A stretch of DNA of 64,000 nt from Monilinia fructicola (GCA_008692225.1 VICG01000002.1:1752001-1816000), one strand, 5' to 3'. Counted from the stretch's first letter, positions 9,723 through 23,644 are shown. The notes: a model not told the origin generated them from the sequence alone. Translations and numbers: made by a program.

Positions 9723-12700
9723 CTCACTTCATTAGTGTGAGACTAAATGAACCGGGAACATGTTTTCAGCTACGGAAATAGTGATGGGGCTTGGATGGTA
9801 AAAAACATGACGGTGTGGTGTTTGAATGGTAATTGGCTCAATAAACCCTGAGCTTGAGTTTCTGAAACGGTAGAGCACATTAATAATTTTCTAATTTAGC
9901 TCTAGACATTTGTCAGTTAAGATATCCTTTCGATTCTTAGAGTATACGGCCAATTATGGCCAGTGAAGCTCAATTTGATGTGGAAGCTTGATTTGTGCAG
10001 TGAGCCAATCCAGACCTTCATTCTGATGAAGGTAAGGAGCATTATGGCAGTTTATCTGGAGTTTTCTCGACAAAACTCCTTTTTCAAAAATTTCAGTTGA
10101 ATATTTAGCTCCATCCAGACATTTCCTTTCATTTGAGAAAAGCATGATTATTTGGGGTTCAAAACAGATTTATATAAAAGCTCTAGATGGGCTCCTATAT
10201 GGTTCAGGAAGTGCAGGCGAGAGCGTTCAACAGTATACAATCTACAACACTGATATAATTCATATGAATTTTGAGGATCTGATCAGGGTACGTAAAGAAT
10301 ATACTTGAAAATCTATTGACAATCCCTACCGAAGAGGGCTTGTAAATACTTTTCAGTTGACACACTGATAAATGAAAAGTTCATTCTCATTGGCATGGAT
10401 GCCAAGTTTGACAAATGTATTCATCTGCATGTTCATTGATTTACTAAAGGAAGTGTGGGATCTATACACTGCTATTTTCCCAGACCCGATTTCAGCCTTT
10501 CAAAGACAATCAAGCTTTCATTCAATTCTTGGTCATGATATTACTTGCCCTTTACAGAGTCTTGAGTGATCCGGGCTGCAGTTTAGCTAGGTCTGAAAGC
10601 TCTTCGAGTTCGGGAGACGGTGGATGTTTGATGGTACATTCCAAAATGACTAATGCATTCAATATCTCAAATGGACTCGGAATCCAGGAAGACCCGTCAT
10701 GAGCAGACTGAATGCGAAATTATTTGAATCCAGCTTTTATATAAGCATGGATCATAGCTCTAGGCAATCAGACTGAGTATCTGAATAATGTATTATATTG
10801 GCTCCAAAGAGAACATGAAAAGGAAATAAAAGGTACATCTAGCGGAATTTGAAATATGAGAGAGTCCGAAGATTTATCCCGAGTGAATGTAACATGAATG
10901 AATTATAATTCTTCAAAGTACCTGATCTATGTAGATTCTCAACCCATAGATAAAGTAAAGACTTGGTAGGTTACTCGACGAATTACCTACTAATAATCAT
11001 CGAGTACATCCATATCTCGGATTAATCGAATGTCCTGCGCAGTGCAGGTTTTCAAGTCAATATTGCCCAGCGCTTTACGCGACACAAGATGCCATTACCT
11101 CCCTCCTGATTTCCCAACCAGCTACGAACTGCAACTTCAACTTCGACTTCAACTCCCACATCCCATCTCCATCCCATCTATCGTCATCCGCCCTTTTCCA
11201 CCGCCTCACGCTCACCGACATCAACATCGACGTAAATGGGTTCAAGCCCGCTCCCTCTCCGAGCTGCACCCCCTTCCCGCACATGGCATCCGTCACTCCG
11301 CTATCCGCGGCAACATACATGTTCATACGCAGACACACACGCACATCGGGTAAGCGATATGCACGCCTGGATATCTATGTGTCTGCAAGGTGTGTCGCAT
11401 GACGCTAATGCAATGTAATGCGCATGCAGCAAGGCTACGGTTGTGTAATGTATCGTGTTACGTGCAAGTTACGCGGATCGCATGTGGATGTGGAGGGTGC
11501 GTTTGTTCGGTGAAGGGCCTGGGGGTGTCTGGGTGGAAGATTGAGAGGGGTGTTGTTCACGGTATTCTACTGTACGGGAGACCGGGTGGGATTGCGGACG
11601 TTTTGGTTTGGAGACGATGGCTGTGGAGTGTGGCGAAGAGCTCTTTGTGCACAGTGGATTTTATCTGCTCTTTTTCTCTTTCTCTTCGCCTTGGATGTGG
11701 TACATGGCTGTCGGTAGGGAGAAAGGGAAAAACAGCAAAAGAATAGCATCTTCCCCCTCTCCTCTCCTCTCCTCTCCTCTTCTCTGCCCTGCAATTCCAC
11801 TCACTGCCTTCAATCCTCTGTCTCTCCGCGCTCGAATTCCATCTTTCTTTGTACGCACGCATCCCCATCTATCGACAAACACTCAACCCCGCCAGACTCA
11901 TTGCACATCTCATGTAAATCACGAGATCCCAAAGCAAGAACGATCAACACCATTACCCACTCCACGTAATCTTACATCCAGCTCCATCCCCTCCGCACCC
12001 GCGATCCCATAATTCCCGGCGCCCCCTCCCAAAACCCACCCTAAACATCCTCATCCGCATCCAACCTGCAGCGACACGGTGAGAGAAAAGGGCAATCAAG
12101 ATCGCAAGGAAATCCAACACCACCTCCCAAACAAGACACATCTACCCAATATCGCAGCGGGAAATAAAGCAACTCGCCAGAAGCCTTGAAATAAGCGAGA
12201 CGCCTCGATCCGATTAATTCTACCCCAGCGGCCAATTCCTTCGTGCGTGGCCCCCAAAGTCCACGATCCCCCCCCAAAAGCGGAATAATCATAATAATAA
12301 GAAAATGCATCCATATGAAGCTCGCCGGAATCCGTCGTAATATTGGAATGCTGGGGGTTCGTCGGCATTTTGTGTTTCACGATAAGCTGATGTTATATAA
12401 TACTCGACATCTTATGTCAGATAGACCTGGTAGATAAAATAGTAGAGAGCCCGTTGAAGAAGACGAAATAGCTAATTGTGAGTGGTTGGAAGGGTGGGAT
12501 GTCGTGGTACGCTGTGGTGGTAGGAGGAGTGATCTACCGGCTGTGGCAGTTATGCTTGCTTGCTCGTCAGATGTGGTTGACGCGACGCTGATGTGAGAGC
12601 TCAGCAAGTACTGACGAGCGAAGATGGTGGATTTCACGTGACCGGATGAAATGCATGTCGAATGTTACGTTTCTATTTCTGTGTAACTACGTGCCTCAAA

Positions 12701-13273
12701 CTCACGTTCAGGATTTTTTCAGAACCGGTCGAGACCTAAAGATAATCAATGCATTGAAATTGTACTTAGAAGCCTAGGAATTGTGACAAAGTAGCGACCT
12801 AAAATTCCCAGAAGTCATCGTTACTACCTTGCGATCCTGATTTTCTTTTCTTGAAGAACGATGAAACAACCTTAGCCACTCAGGTAACTAGCCAAGGAAA
12901 AGGAGAAAAATATGAAGTGCAAGAAAAGTATGAAAGATTTCCTGATTCGTGACTCATAACTCATGACCCATGACCGAAAGGCCTCCAGGAGGAAACACTT
13001 TCCAACATCCCCCCTGTGTGAGTAAATTTGCATTCCATCGCATTGGGAGCCAGCCCTCGCGAACTCCAACATTCTTCACCCATCCATCAATCCATATATC
13101 TTCAATCCCCGAATTCGCCGACCAAAATCAGCATATTTCATAACTCGTATGCCATACCTCAATCCCTTAAGCTCATCTGCACGCTCGCAATGATATCACA
13201 ATGAATGCGACCCCAGGATACCACAGTGACTATAACTCAGAGCCCTACTCACGAACTTAACCACAACCATCAT
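9723..13273. other. Long intergenic stretch, no supported gene
   Basis: This is 3.5 kb. At 11.1-12.3 kb many overlapping short frames occur on both strands, but the sequence is GC-rich and CT-rich (for example the CTCCTCTCCTCTCC run near 11757-11781) and none has a consistent exon model. A CACGTG motif occurs near 12635. AT-richer sequence at 9.9-11.0 kb shows nothing coding. Confidence 0.35.
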
Positions 13274-13786
13274 CTACTCCACCACCTCCTCACTCCAATC
13301 ACCCAAGCCTTCCTCACCGAAATGAACCGGTCCCAACTTCAAAAATCGCTTAGAGCTCATCCCCTTCTGTGTACCCACACTAGAAGTCGTACTATTACTC
13401 GCCTCACTACTCATACTCTCACTCCTAGATGCCTTCCCCAATTCCTTCTCGGCATCAGTATCGCCCGAACCCTTGGCATGATTAGTGTCATCACCTACTC
13501 GCTTCTCACCGAACTCATCACCCCCAGCTGCAACGCGCGTATGACCAATATCAACGAGATTACGCGGCGTCGAAGCACCAGGCAACTTGGACAACTGAGC
13601 CGCAGGATAGGGATAGCCCACTGACGTCTTCGGAGCCAACGACAAGAAAGAGTGAGAAGCCTGACTCGCTTCTTCTGCGGCGGGAACAAAGTTTTCCTGT
13701 CCGCTCATGGCGAGAGCCTTGATTTCGGCTGTGATGCCGGAAGCATCCATGGAAGTTCCTGCATTTGTTGGGGTTGGGGAGGTCAT
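13274..13786 (-). CDS. Conserved small acidic protein, 170 aa, function unknown
   Basis: This is an intronless minus-strand frame starting MTSPTPTNAGTSMDASGITA. It is hydrophilic, Ser/Ala/Glu-rich and mostly disordered, with no signal peptide or membrane segment. The strongest conserved-looking piece is the C-terminus (SSKRFLKLGPVHFGEEG, then DWSEE). A FLKLGPVHxG-type ending recurs in small Pezizomycotina proteins of unknown role, in my recollection. The composition (Asp/Glu, Gly, Ser, few hydrophobics) resembles stress-induced or conidiation-associated proteins; that is only a resemblance. The leader upstream (about 14010-14060) contains a GATGA/GGGAT pentamer run. Confidence 0.65.
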   Translation of the reverse strand: MTSPTPTNAGTSMDASGITAEIKALAMSGQENFVPAAEEASQASHSFLSLAPKTSVGYPYPAAQLSKLPGASTPRNLVDIGHTRVAAGGDEFGEKRVGDDTNHAKGSGDTDAEKELGKASRSESMSSEASNSTTSSVGTQKGMSSKRFLKLGPVHFGEEGLGDWSEEVVE

Positions 13787-16700
13787 TTTTGGGGTGCGGA
13801 TTTGGTAATGTGACTGAAAGAGCTTAAATAAATTGAATACGAGAATGCTTTACAGGCTTTGCTGTGCCTCGGAAAATATCGAGTTAATTTGAGAGATGGA
13901 CTGCAGGAGAGAGGGTTTGGAACGTGTGACGGGAAGGATGTCGTACGAGCGCGATGGAGGTCGCCAAAGAGGTCTAACAAAGTGTGAAGAATCCTTGATT
14001 TTTGATGCTAATGAGATGAGATGAGATGAGATGAAGTGGGATGGGATGGGGTGGGGTGGATTCTTTTGAAGGAAGTGGTTGAAGAAAATTCGATGAGAAA
14101 TGAGAAGAGAAATAGTTTGGGGAAAGAATGACACCTTTCTTTTATGGTGGAATTCCCACTAGTTAAACTTTCTACCGCAGTTGAAGCGACTTATTGGATT
14201 CCAACGCTCAATTGTGCAGAATTAATGCACGTGGAGGAAAGATTGGTGGGTGAATAAGATAAGTGGTGAATGCATAAGCAAGAGTGCATTGCACATCAAA
14301 CTCCGTTTTTCTGAAGCAGATTAAACACGACATTATTCATGTAGATATATGAAGATATATACATACACACATATCTCGACAACATATGTACGACGACGAT
14401 GTAGTCAGTTTCCTAATGGACGAAGGGATACTGTCAAGTTACGAAAATAAATGGGTCTCCAACGACCGAGAGTTGCCGGAGATGCTTCTGATTGGATGAT
14501 TTTCTCCTTTAAGAATAAATTCCGGAATGACAAAAAGAGGGGACCCCACACAGAGTAGTGTCCACCAATCAAAAGCGTCTTCAAGTCGAGACGGTGCCGA
14601 GGTTATACCGTTTGTATACTTGTAGGGAGTAGGTGGTAGGTGGTAGGTGGTAGGTGGTAGATAGCAGGTAGCAGGTAGCAGGTAGCAGGTAGCAGGTAGT
14701 AGGTACCTAGTAGATACTGTATTCCAGGTTACTGTAGCTTTATAACATATCCGTGGATAAAGATATACCGAAACAGCCGTTGAATTTTGATACCGGAAGC
14801 GGAAGGGGCAAAACACCAATCTGCTGCATTATCAGGACATTTTCTCCTGATCTGTTCAGTTGATAAGACTCAATATCTAGATGATCGAAATGAGCAGGTG
14901 GAAGTGGCCGTAGACCGACTATTTCCTCGTAGAACTTCAAGCCACTGAACTTTCATATGCCAGATTCCGATATTCATCAGTCCACCACTAACATGAGATT
15001 ACCATGAATGAACTAACTGTTGAGTAAATCAAAGAGGGGTCAAAGACTCGTAAGTCACTACAGACAGACCTGGGGTACAAGTCGAAAAGGGTGCCAGTAC
15101 AGTAGCGAGCAGGTCCCTCAGTGGTCGGCGACGACGTGAGAATGCCAACGATAGACGTCATCCGTACGATGATCTAGACGAATTAACGCCGTGGCTGTGG
15201 CACGTAAGAGGCGATAGTCCTTCCTATTCTCGAGAAGATAATGTTCAGTTTGTCTGAAAAAAGGTGCATCTCCAGATTCATTGCCAACACGAATACCAAC
15301 TATATACGAGTGTGTCAACTCAAGAAGATATATTGAAAGTCTTCGTAGATTGGAAGAAAGGAGGGGATCAAAGTCAAAATGTGCCTAGGCCAATATGACA
15401 TATCAAATTGTTTCCTGATTCCATCCCAAGTCCGAAGATCTTGTCTCCTTTCTCTGGCGAAACACCCACCACCAACAACAAATGCCAACAAGGCGTTTCC
15501 ACTCCCCACTGCGGGCACAGCCCCAGGTACGAGGTGTCGGCACGTAGTTAATCGTGATGAAGGGACAGATATTCCATTGAACCATGGTTGTGGAAGGTAT
15601 TTTATCACGTGATACCACAGCTGACTAGAGACTGGAGCCAGGCGGGCCTCGATTTGGGCCTCGAGAGTTGGAATGGTGTGTTGATTCGATGTGCTGTGAG
15701 ATTAGCTCTCTGCAAGGGCGGATTGCTTTCTATTAATGACGAAACAGCTGAAGGGGCTGGTGTACTGCTATACTCCGTACGGTTGGAAAGCACAAAAAGC
15801 ATAACACGCATGTACTGCCTTTTCAACCCAGCAGTGTATAATTTTCTTAGCAAAACACAATCCTTGAAAACACAGAGAACAAATTGACAGGCAAACCCCC
15901 CCGCCTCTCGGATTATGACTATTTCGTCTGAACATGCACAGTGCACACTGCACCATGCTGAGAATGTGATTGTGATTGTAAGTATATGTTCCAGATGGCG
16001 AAGCTCCGCAATGATCTCTTTCTTCAAGTTACTATAATGCTATCTCCGGAACTACATTATTGCAGGGCATCGTGCTTCATGGCCCGTTGTGGTCGGATGT
16101 ATGCACTTGTGTTACGCGACATGTAGGTATGAGGATATCTCCTTTGATCATTGGTGGAATTCAGATACAAAGACTTTTATGAATATTTCCTCTCCCAGTA
16201 ACAATAATGAGCTCAGAGCCCGCGTGCTAATTTCTATCAGGTCTAGAAAGGACCAGGGTTCATTCCTATGGAGCAAAAGAAGAGAAGGATGTGAAGAGCA
16301 GGTGGTTGCTAGAAGATTTCGCCAGTTTGAGCCCTTGTGCGTACTTGTCCATGCCTTTGATAATGATAATCGAACCATCTCATGTCAAAGAGAAGTTGTG
16401 TTTCTGCCTAATACGATACTTTCACTTCATAGAGTGATTAGTAGGGAAGGTGCATTGTCTAATGCTTCAGTTTTCTTACAATCTCCTATGGTTGTTTTTC
16501 GGAGCTCGGAGGAAAGTGGGACGTTTTGGACATTCAAAAGCATTTTCGCCTAGGGTATGTTAGACAAGGGAACCTAGTTCGAGTGAAATATCTACGAAAA
16601 CCATTGCATTACAAATTGACAACATCCATTGATCGATTTGATCAGTACGGTATCAACATCTTTACGTCTTCCCCTTTTGAGTTCCGCCTTGAATGTATCG

Positions 16701-18640
16701 ACTGTCTCCACCTGGGATTGTGAGCGTAAACTACGAAGCAGGTAGGTGAGTTGCAATTTGGAAGAGCCCCCCCCACGACACCCGTTTACAGCACGAAGTA
16801 GCATATTGGAAAACCCCTTGCTCCAACTTATTGTACTACCATCACTTGACGCGGTCGTCTTTGCAAGGTGAGATACAAGGGTATCGAGCAAGGAGTCATC
16901 CCCCCCTCCTTCTTCAATCTCATCCTTATTATCCTTGCTATTCTCGAGCATATTGTCAATTATTATGCCACCGGCGTCTATTAATCGCCTCTAATTCGCT
17001 GTGCCGCTAATCCAACAGACGTCACACATAAATTCTTAGGATTTTCAAGAATTATCCAGTGTCTATCACATTGCTTATCGATGATGAACAGCGATTGATC
17101 AGATCATCATCCCAATGTCATGCCAACCAAGTGATATACATTGCAGATACATTGCAGTCTTTGTGTGTTGCAAGACAAGGTGAAATTCAAAGTTGGAGTT
17201 CGAAAGGCTCAATTGAGTCAAGATCCTGTATGGCCCTTTTCGCGGAATTAGTCAATACCCCCTCCCGCATCTGACAGCGGACACGGCTGCGGGCATCCGT
17301 CGTCAAAATAACATGACGTCGGAACCCTGCAGAACAGAAGGTCTTGTGGCCCCTTTTCACTTGATAGAGTATCGTGCGAGGCTAAAGTGCTGTGATGAAC
17401 CACGCATATTAAGTTTGAAGCCGTTGGGATCCTCTACGCCTTCCTCTATGGAGTCAGGAAATGCTTTGATGCAGTTCGGGAGGCCGTCACGCGGGCCGAT
17501 ACCGACTGAAGACTGCAATATGACTTGCTTCATAATACTAAAAAGATTCCTGTTTCTGTAGGTTGTGGGTTTGCTTGCATCGACCGAATCTTGGGCCGTA
17601 ATCTGATGGCCCGTACCTACATAAATTTGTTGCACAATAACCGTTCTCGAGAGATCCGAAACCCTTCTTGAATAGAACGAAGCACTTAAAACATCATGAT
17701 GAAAGAAATAAGCACTGTAAAGCCATCATCATCTTTTGACTTTAGAAGACTCGAGTCTTACTGGCTACTCGTGCCTGTTCACTGGTGCCCCCAGTCCAGG
17801 CCGTCCAGAAGATTGCCCAATCTAGTCGCAATGTCTTCCTTCAATGGGCACGAGTGCCGTATTGTGATCATATCCAGGGATAAATTCTGAGATGAGAGAA
17901 AGTTAAGAAGTTGCCGCGAAAGTGCATGGCATGGTGGCGTTTCTGCCAATAATCGTAGAATCCGATCAATCACGCATGTAAAAGTCCGGCCACTTGCGGA
18001 TGTAAAATGATTCAGCTGTAGGGCAGAGTTGTACTAATTGATTGAGCACAAACGGCGAGCTGATGAATACGTTGGTGATCAGTCCTCGAGGGACCAATTG
18101 TAACCAAGATCGCGGCAAGTCGACGTTGGTGAACGTTGGACTGACCCTAGAGACGCATGCCAAATAGGAAGAGAAAATATGCATACTTGCGGCTGTTGGG
18201 TAGAATAGTGGATTGAAAACAAGAATTTGAGAGAGAAAAATAAGGATTTCGGAAAATATTGTTGTTTTAAACACAATTGTTTGTACTTGTTGGATTGGCT
18301 ACTTGTGTTGGAATTCTTTTGGAATCTGCCGAGTCCAAGTCCATCAACAAACAAAAAGTTGTTGACGGTGGGACTATGTGATGATAGATACATGGCAAGG
18401 AACAAATCAAAACCAGGTCCGAGGCGCTCCCGTAATTGAGTTTTCTACAGCTTGAAGTTGAGTCTCGGGTAGGTATAGGTAGGTAATTAGTAGGTTGGCT
18501 AGTTTGTTACTGTCTTATTATTATTAGTCTCGTTGGTTAGATTCAATCGAATGCAATCATCAACCCAACCCAGCCCAGCCCTACAGCAAGATGATCTTTT
18601 CGCCGATTCCCACCGCAGCAAGGTAACTAAAGGAGTAGGG
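13787..18640. other. Gene-poor stretch with weak coding-like remnants
   Basis: No gene could be modelled with confidence. Coding-like fragments exist: a plus frame at 16089-16553 (ending FWTFKSIFA), a minus frame at 16592-16951 (MLENSKDNKDEIEEGGG start), and minus frames at 17779-18274 with an F-box/LRR-like feel (LPRSWLQLVPRGLI; LLAETPPCHALSRQLL). They change frame without clear splice sites and could be decayed orphan genes. The sequence from 13.8 to 15.6 kb appears purely non-coding. Confidence 0.3.
14629..14706. repeat. Heptamer minisatellite (GTAGGTG then GTAGCAG units)
   Basis: About eleven 7-bp units: a block of GTAGGTG copies passes into a block of GTAGCAG copies. The switch from one unit to a derived unit within one array is typical of slippage plus unit conversion. 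Confidence 0.9.
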
Positions 18641-18709
18641 GAGCAAAGTAGAGCAAAGTAGAGCAAAGTAGAGCAAAGTACAGCAAAGTACAGCAAAGTA
18701 CAGCAAACT
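18641..18709. repeat. 10-bp tandem repeat, GAGCAAAGTA
   Basis: Seven head-to-tail copies. The first four carry GAG and the later ones CAG at the unit start, so the array holds two unit variants in separate blocks. Confidence 0.92.
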
Positions 18710-19823
18710 AACAGAGAAATACTAAAAACGTGAAGAGAGAGCTTCGAGAAGCCTAACGTACTTGTGTACTGTGGGAAGGTTATGATCAACGATGAACCCA
18801 ACGTGTGATGATATATATCTAGTCTGGAAAAGAAGGTTAGGTTCGATGCAATCTCAAAAGATAGAGAAGCCTCTTGTTATTGCGTTCGTTTGACATAGTT
18901 CTATCCACATGGCACCCCCGTATAAAATGAATGATTCATCAAAGGTTCAAAGCGTCTAAAAATGAAAGATCTATGCTACTATAGTAGTAAAAAGCCTAAG
19001 CTTGCCTCTTAATATCGTAGTATATGTTGTAAGCCGCAGTCTTGAGTGGAATCTATGCCGCTTGATTGGAGTATGATGATTGTACAAGAAAACTAAAGAA
19101 CATTTGAATTCTTGTCATCTGATTTGATTGATGTTGCGACCCCATGTCAGAAATGGCACTCTTATGGTGGCTTTGGCTTTTGTTTCGTTTTCTGGCGGAT
19201 GATAAGATCTGGACTATAGTGGTCTAGTCTAGTTTTGATCTACAATGGTAGGTAGTACGGAGTAGTTCGTGGTCATACTCGAGAATCTTTACGAGTAGTT
19301 GGAGTAAAAAGAAGAATTTGTACTACTTATTACTGTATGTGAATTCAATACTGTACATAGTACATCCTCGAGTATACTAGGAACCATCTTTGGAGAAAGC
19401 GTCGGAGAGAATTCACCTCAACCGAAAAAAATGAAGGGGCAAAATAACGTCAAAAACCTGTGAAACGACACTATCTAAGCCTAACTGCCTACTTATTCAT
19501 TACCTAAGTAATAATAATACAACAAATAAACTGATTCTAAATCAGACTTGATCTATCAACTTCGAATCCCGATTATCAGAAAACCCCTTAATTCGCTTTG
19601 ATTCTATTCTATTATATCTTGTGGTGTTTATTTTATTTTGTTTTCATTCATAAAGATTATAATGAATTTATCTCATAATGCGCGGTAAGCTTCTTTTAGA
19701 CGATTGATGTAATCTAATATTGTATTGAAGTTTCCAAGGTTAGATCAATCCTTTCATACAACTCAATGTCTAGAATTTTATATCTAGATATACATATACA
19801 TTCTGGATATACATATGCATATG

Positions 19824-19891
<68 letters not shown>

Positions 19892-21106
19892 CATGAACGT
19901 TGAGATTTTGATACAAAGAATCAATATGAGATATTAATAGCACTAAAGAAAACGAAGCAAGAGAAGTTCTACAGTGCTAATCATTTCAAGTTGCTAATAT
20001 GTCAAAGTCTATTCAGCCAGGTTCTAAAATCAGCCAACTCAAAGTAAGCTAGCTTGTGTAATTACCTGTAATCACTACTGTAACGCCTTTCACTTTATTA
20101 CAGTAGTTCCGACCCTTCACCCTTCACCCTCTAGTCTCTAAACTCTCTAGTCTCTAGATCTACATTTGCTACTGAAGATGGTTAAAGGCTATCGTCTAGT
20201 TGCAGATTGCAGGTCCCATCATTTGGTCCCTGCAACTTTTGCCAACCTTGCAGGTCCTTGTTGCCTCGGGTGGATCTTCCATTTTGTAAAATTCAATAAT
20301 CAGAAAGCTTGACTTGTCCGCGACCGCATCGATCCTCCTTTTGCCGTACCTGCAATCTAGGATTGACCATGTGAGCTTGCGCTTTTAGTTATGGTGCCCT
20401 ACCGATACCATGTCAGCGATGGAATTGATACCTGCCTGCCCTACCACTACTCTCACTGTGTCCCTCGATCCTCTAGCCAACCGTTTGCGCGGCGGATGAC
20501 GGCTATTTTCTTGTTGGTATTCGCGGAAAGCCTGGTATGATACCTCTATGGCTACAGCTCAATCTGCCAATTCCAACCCCATCAAACCCCTTACGGGAAA
20601 AACTACCAACAAGGAGGCACACCAGCTCGTCGGCAGGCATTTCCCCCCCTCTCTGACTGGCTTCGTGTTGACATCCTGCGATGGATGGCAAAGCAAACAG
20701 CATTTCTCAAATTGAATGACAGGCAGTACCGTTCACTCGGAATGGTACAACGGTGTATAAAGCAAGCTGCCGTCGCCCATGATTTTGAATGTTCAACAGC
20801 TCAATCATCACCTTCTCATTCATCATCACACTACTAGCTTCCCATCTACGATATATTATCTACCAGCTTCCCTTTCACACATTCAAATTTTCTCAGCAAA
20901 CACACTACTTCACCCACATTCGCCATTGTCTAAGTAAGTCTAAAGTTTGCTTACGGTTTACATTTCCTTTAGAACGAGAGAGAGTCGGTCTTTTAGCAAT
21001 TATCATTGCCATTGATCTTTGTTGCTAATCCCTGTGCGACTCGATAGGTCGAGTCAAAATCTCAATTACAAGCTCCTTAACACTTTCCCGAACAACAATC
21101 ACCAAA
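18710..21106. other. AT-rich intergenic stretch
   Basis: This is 2.4 kb without a supported gene. It contains a TACATA array (separate entry) and a CTCTAGTCTCTA-type short repeat near 20130-20160. The frame at 20789-21028 most likely reads through the 5' leader of the small Cys-containing gene that follows; a pyrimidine-rich leader precedes that ATG. Confidence 0.35.
19808..19893. repeat. TACATA hexanucleotide microsatellite
   Basis: About 14 nearly perfect TACATA/TGCATA units, starting with TGCATA variants and becoming uniform toward the right. Confidence 0.92.
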
Positions 21107-21262
21107 ATGTGCACTCATTACGTCATTTTCTACAGCTGCGGCCAGCACCAACTTTGAAACCAAAGTTGTTGAGTGCGCTGGCTTTAAAGCACACGGAGCA
21201 TGCAACAAGCCAAAAGAATTGAAATCTACTGGCGCAGAGGCATGTCCATATGGCTGTCCTTC
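21107..21262 (+). CDS. Small Cys-containing protein with an apparent frame break
   Basis: The ATG at 21107 opens with MCTHYVIFYSCGQHQ, a start I know from small fungal proteins that begin MC-x-H/Y with a CG-x-H motif. The frame then hits TGA at 21155. One base over, the sequence continues convincingly: FETKVVECAGFKAHGAC, then EACPYGCPS, ending in a CP-x2-C-like pair. That gives a ~51-residue, Cys/His-rich (possibly zinc-binding) product if one base is discounted near 21149-21153. A donor GTAAGT follows at 21263 with acceptor TTAG at 21313. The open frame beyond (to 21519) is again one base out of register. It is either a small pseudogene or two sequence errors. No intron of workable size explains the first shift. 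Confidence 0.4.
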
Positions 21263-21519
21263 GTAAGTGAGTGCGTTCCCCAAAATTCCTGTCAAGTCAT
21301 ATCCTGACTTTAGATTCAGAGACTATGCCTCCTCACATCTTTGAACCGCATTTGAAGGCGGTCCCTCAGAATTCTCCAACCGTCTCTGACGGGATTAGTC
21401 AAGTGGAGCAGGATATTTTGGGGGCATCCGTGCAGACGAAGGGGTTTGGGGCTAGAGGGGACGTTAGGACAGGGTCAGAGATCTGTGGTGCGAAGATTGG
21501 TCATGAACCGCTGCTGTAA

Positions 21520-23644
21520 TCATACAAGCATACTTGGGAGTTCATGGGTCGGATATCTCATTTTGTTACTTTTGGGGGGAATTCTCGTTCTGCTGTGGTA
21601 GATTTTTAGTCGACACTTTTTTCCTCAATTATAACCGTCTTTCTTTAAACCAAATATCTATTGAATCCAGCAACATCTGAATAGTGAAGTCAAACCAAAT
21701 CCACAAATATACAAGCCAGCGCAGTTCAAAATCGTCCATTATCTTCAACCACGTCGTCATCCATGAACGTAAATTTTCACGCTCATCTCTCACCTATTTC
21801 GTAACTCCACAAATTAAACCAGTGGCAAAGATCTAAAGTATGGGAGGTGTATAACTCGAGTGAGGTTGAACGATTTGCCGTGCGGCTTTCTTTGTGTGTA
21901 ACTACAGGCCCCATGAGAGAGCGCGACACCCGCCATCTTGGACTGAATGATAGTCTTATCGGTTGTATTGCGGCTAACATGCCGCAGGCAACGGCCAATG
22001 CGACCTGGGATATTACTGATCGAGATAGCAAGCGCGGTCCGAATTCTGCGTTCAGGGATATGAATCCTTGCAGTTGGCATGCAGCGAATTTTAGTCATGT
22101 GACCAAGGCTGGTCAACATTCAGGCAAGAACCAGTGGAGGCCTAATTCTAATCCTAGCTTAAATTTTGGATCGGGTGTTTCCCTTTTCAGTGCTGACATT
22201 GCGTTGCGTACCAACACCAGCAATATCGTCATCAATTGAGTCTCAAGTTTTTGGAAATCTTCAAACACTTCCTTCCTTTCTTAGCGTATAAAGTGATGAT
22301 TCTATGTCACAACGCGTCTACCGCCTAGAACAGAGTGGATTGGTCATGGAGGGTTCTTGTCATTTAGCCCACTCATGCCGGTAAAGATGTGACAACCAGT
22401 GAGGAATGGGCTTAGTTATCGGCGAGGTCGTGGAATCTGTGGTACTCTCGGGAGCAGGAAGGCGGCACGTACTTACGAGGAACAAACGTAACGAACATGG
22501 TGTGATGAGAAATTGTGATGTTCAATTTAAGGTAAGTACCAATTTCGAATATGCATCATCGTGGCATATAAAGATTTACTTTTGATGTTAGACGAACCAT
22601 AATGAGTAGAAGGAAACAAGACCACACGCCTAGCCTTCAAGGTTGGCGAAGGGCACTACTCCGTAGACGAAAATCTTACATGCGATGTGATGGGTAAAAT
22701 TGCAGGGTAAGGTTATCCTTGTAAGATGAGTGCTCAAGGGTATACCCGCCTGTGCCGCCATTATTTCTCGCAAGGAAAAAAAGCGCGGGCTAATTAGACG
22801 CCTCTAGCGCGCAAGATAAATGACCATGCAGAGAAGCTGAATATAACCGCATGCAAACAACAAGGCAGGTATCACTCTACATATCTTGGTAAACCACTAC
22901 CAAACGTCTTTTGACCAGTATCATGACTGGGACGAGATGTTCTAATTTGTTTCCCTGCGTTTGAGGCAACGTCATCTTTATGACAACGAGAACTCGCGAA
23001 TGCTAGGAGCTGTTGTGATGTGATGAGTTGCAGTAGACTACCTAGTAGGTACATATCGATATACGAGCTGATAAAAACGAGTCAAGGGCAATCCTAGTCG
23101 TTCGTAGCTGTATCGTTTCAATGTTCCAGTAGGTATGGAGTAGCTCCATCACTATGTCGGTCATAATGCTTCATCAATTCATTGTCAAAGATTCCAAATC
23201 TTTCGGACTCGGACTTAAACCTTGAAATCAGAATACACGAGCCACTTCGGGCATCGAGGATAACCTTGGAAGCTTGTATATAGCGCAGAGTGGAAGAGGG
23301 CCTGGAGACGAAAAGGAGAAGCGGAACCACGGAATCCAAAAGACGATCCATGAAAGCTAAAGCCATAATTAGTAAGCAACGTTCTAGTGCCGTTCTAACT
23401 CGATAGGTTGCTGTTTTAACGGCCTTTTCAACCAGCAAATCATCATCCTCGTCTATCAAATACCTGTACAGAGCATTGACATTAACAGCAATGTCGAATA
23501 ATCACGGCGACAAATAATAGGTGATAAATAAAAGACGTCTTCTAAAAGCTGACACGAGGGCTCACGTAACGCCGACCAGAACTACAACATCTTTCATACT
23601 TCATTATCTTCAATCTCACTGATCATATCTTTTTTCAATACCCA
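21520..23644. other. Intergenic, two weak open frames
   Basis: The plus frame at 21847-22239 (130 codons) has no recognisable domain and its antisense is equally open. The minus frame at 23118-23459 (113 codons; MIDEDDDLLVEKAVKTATY start) has a helical, partly hydrophobic middle (LLIMALAFMDRLLDSVVP) and could be a small gene, with no family recognised. The remainder appears non-coding. The last 150 bp hold the probable MDM12 promoter. Confidence 0.3.

Noticed and set aside
11557..12012. Cluster of overlapping 100-130 codon frames on both strands
   Set aside because: Caused by a CTCCT/GAGGA-rich stretch that leaves all frames open; no consistent gene model.
14629..14706. Regular tandem units considered as a CRISPR-like array
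   Set aside because: No unique spacers between units; fungal nuclear context; plain minisatellite.
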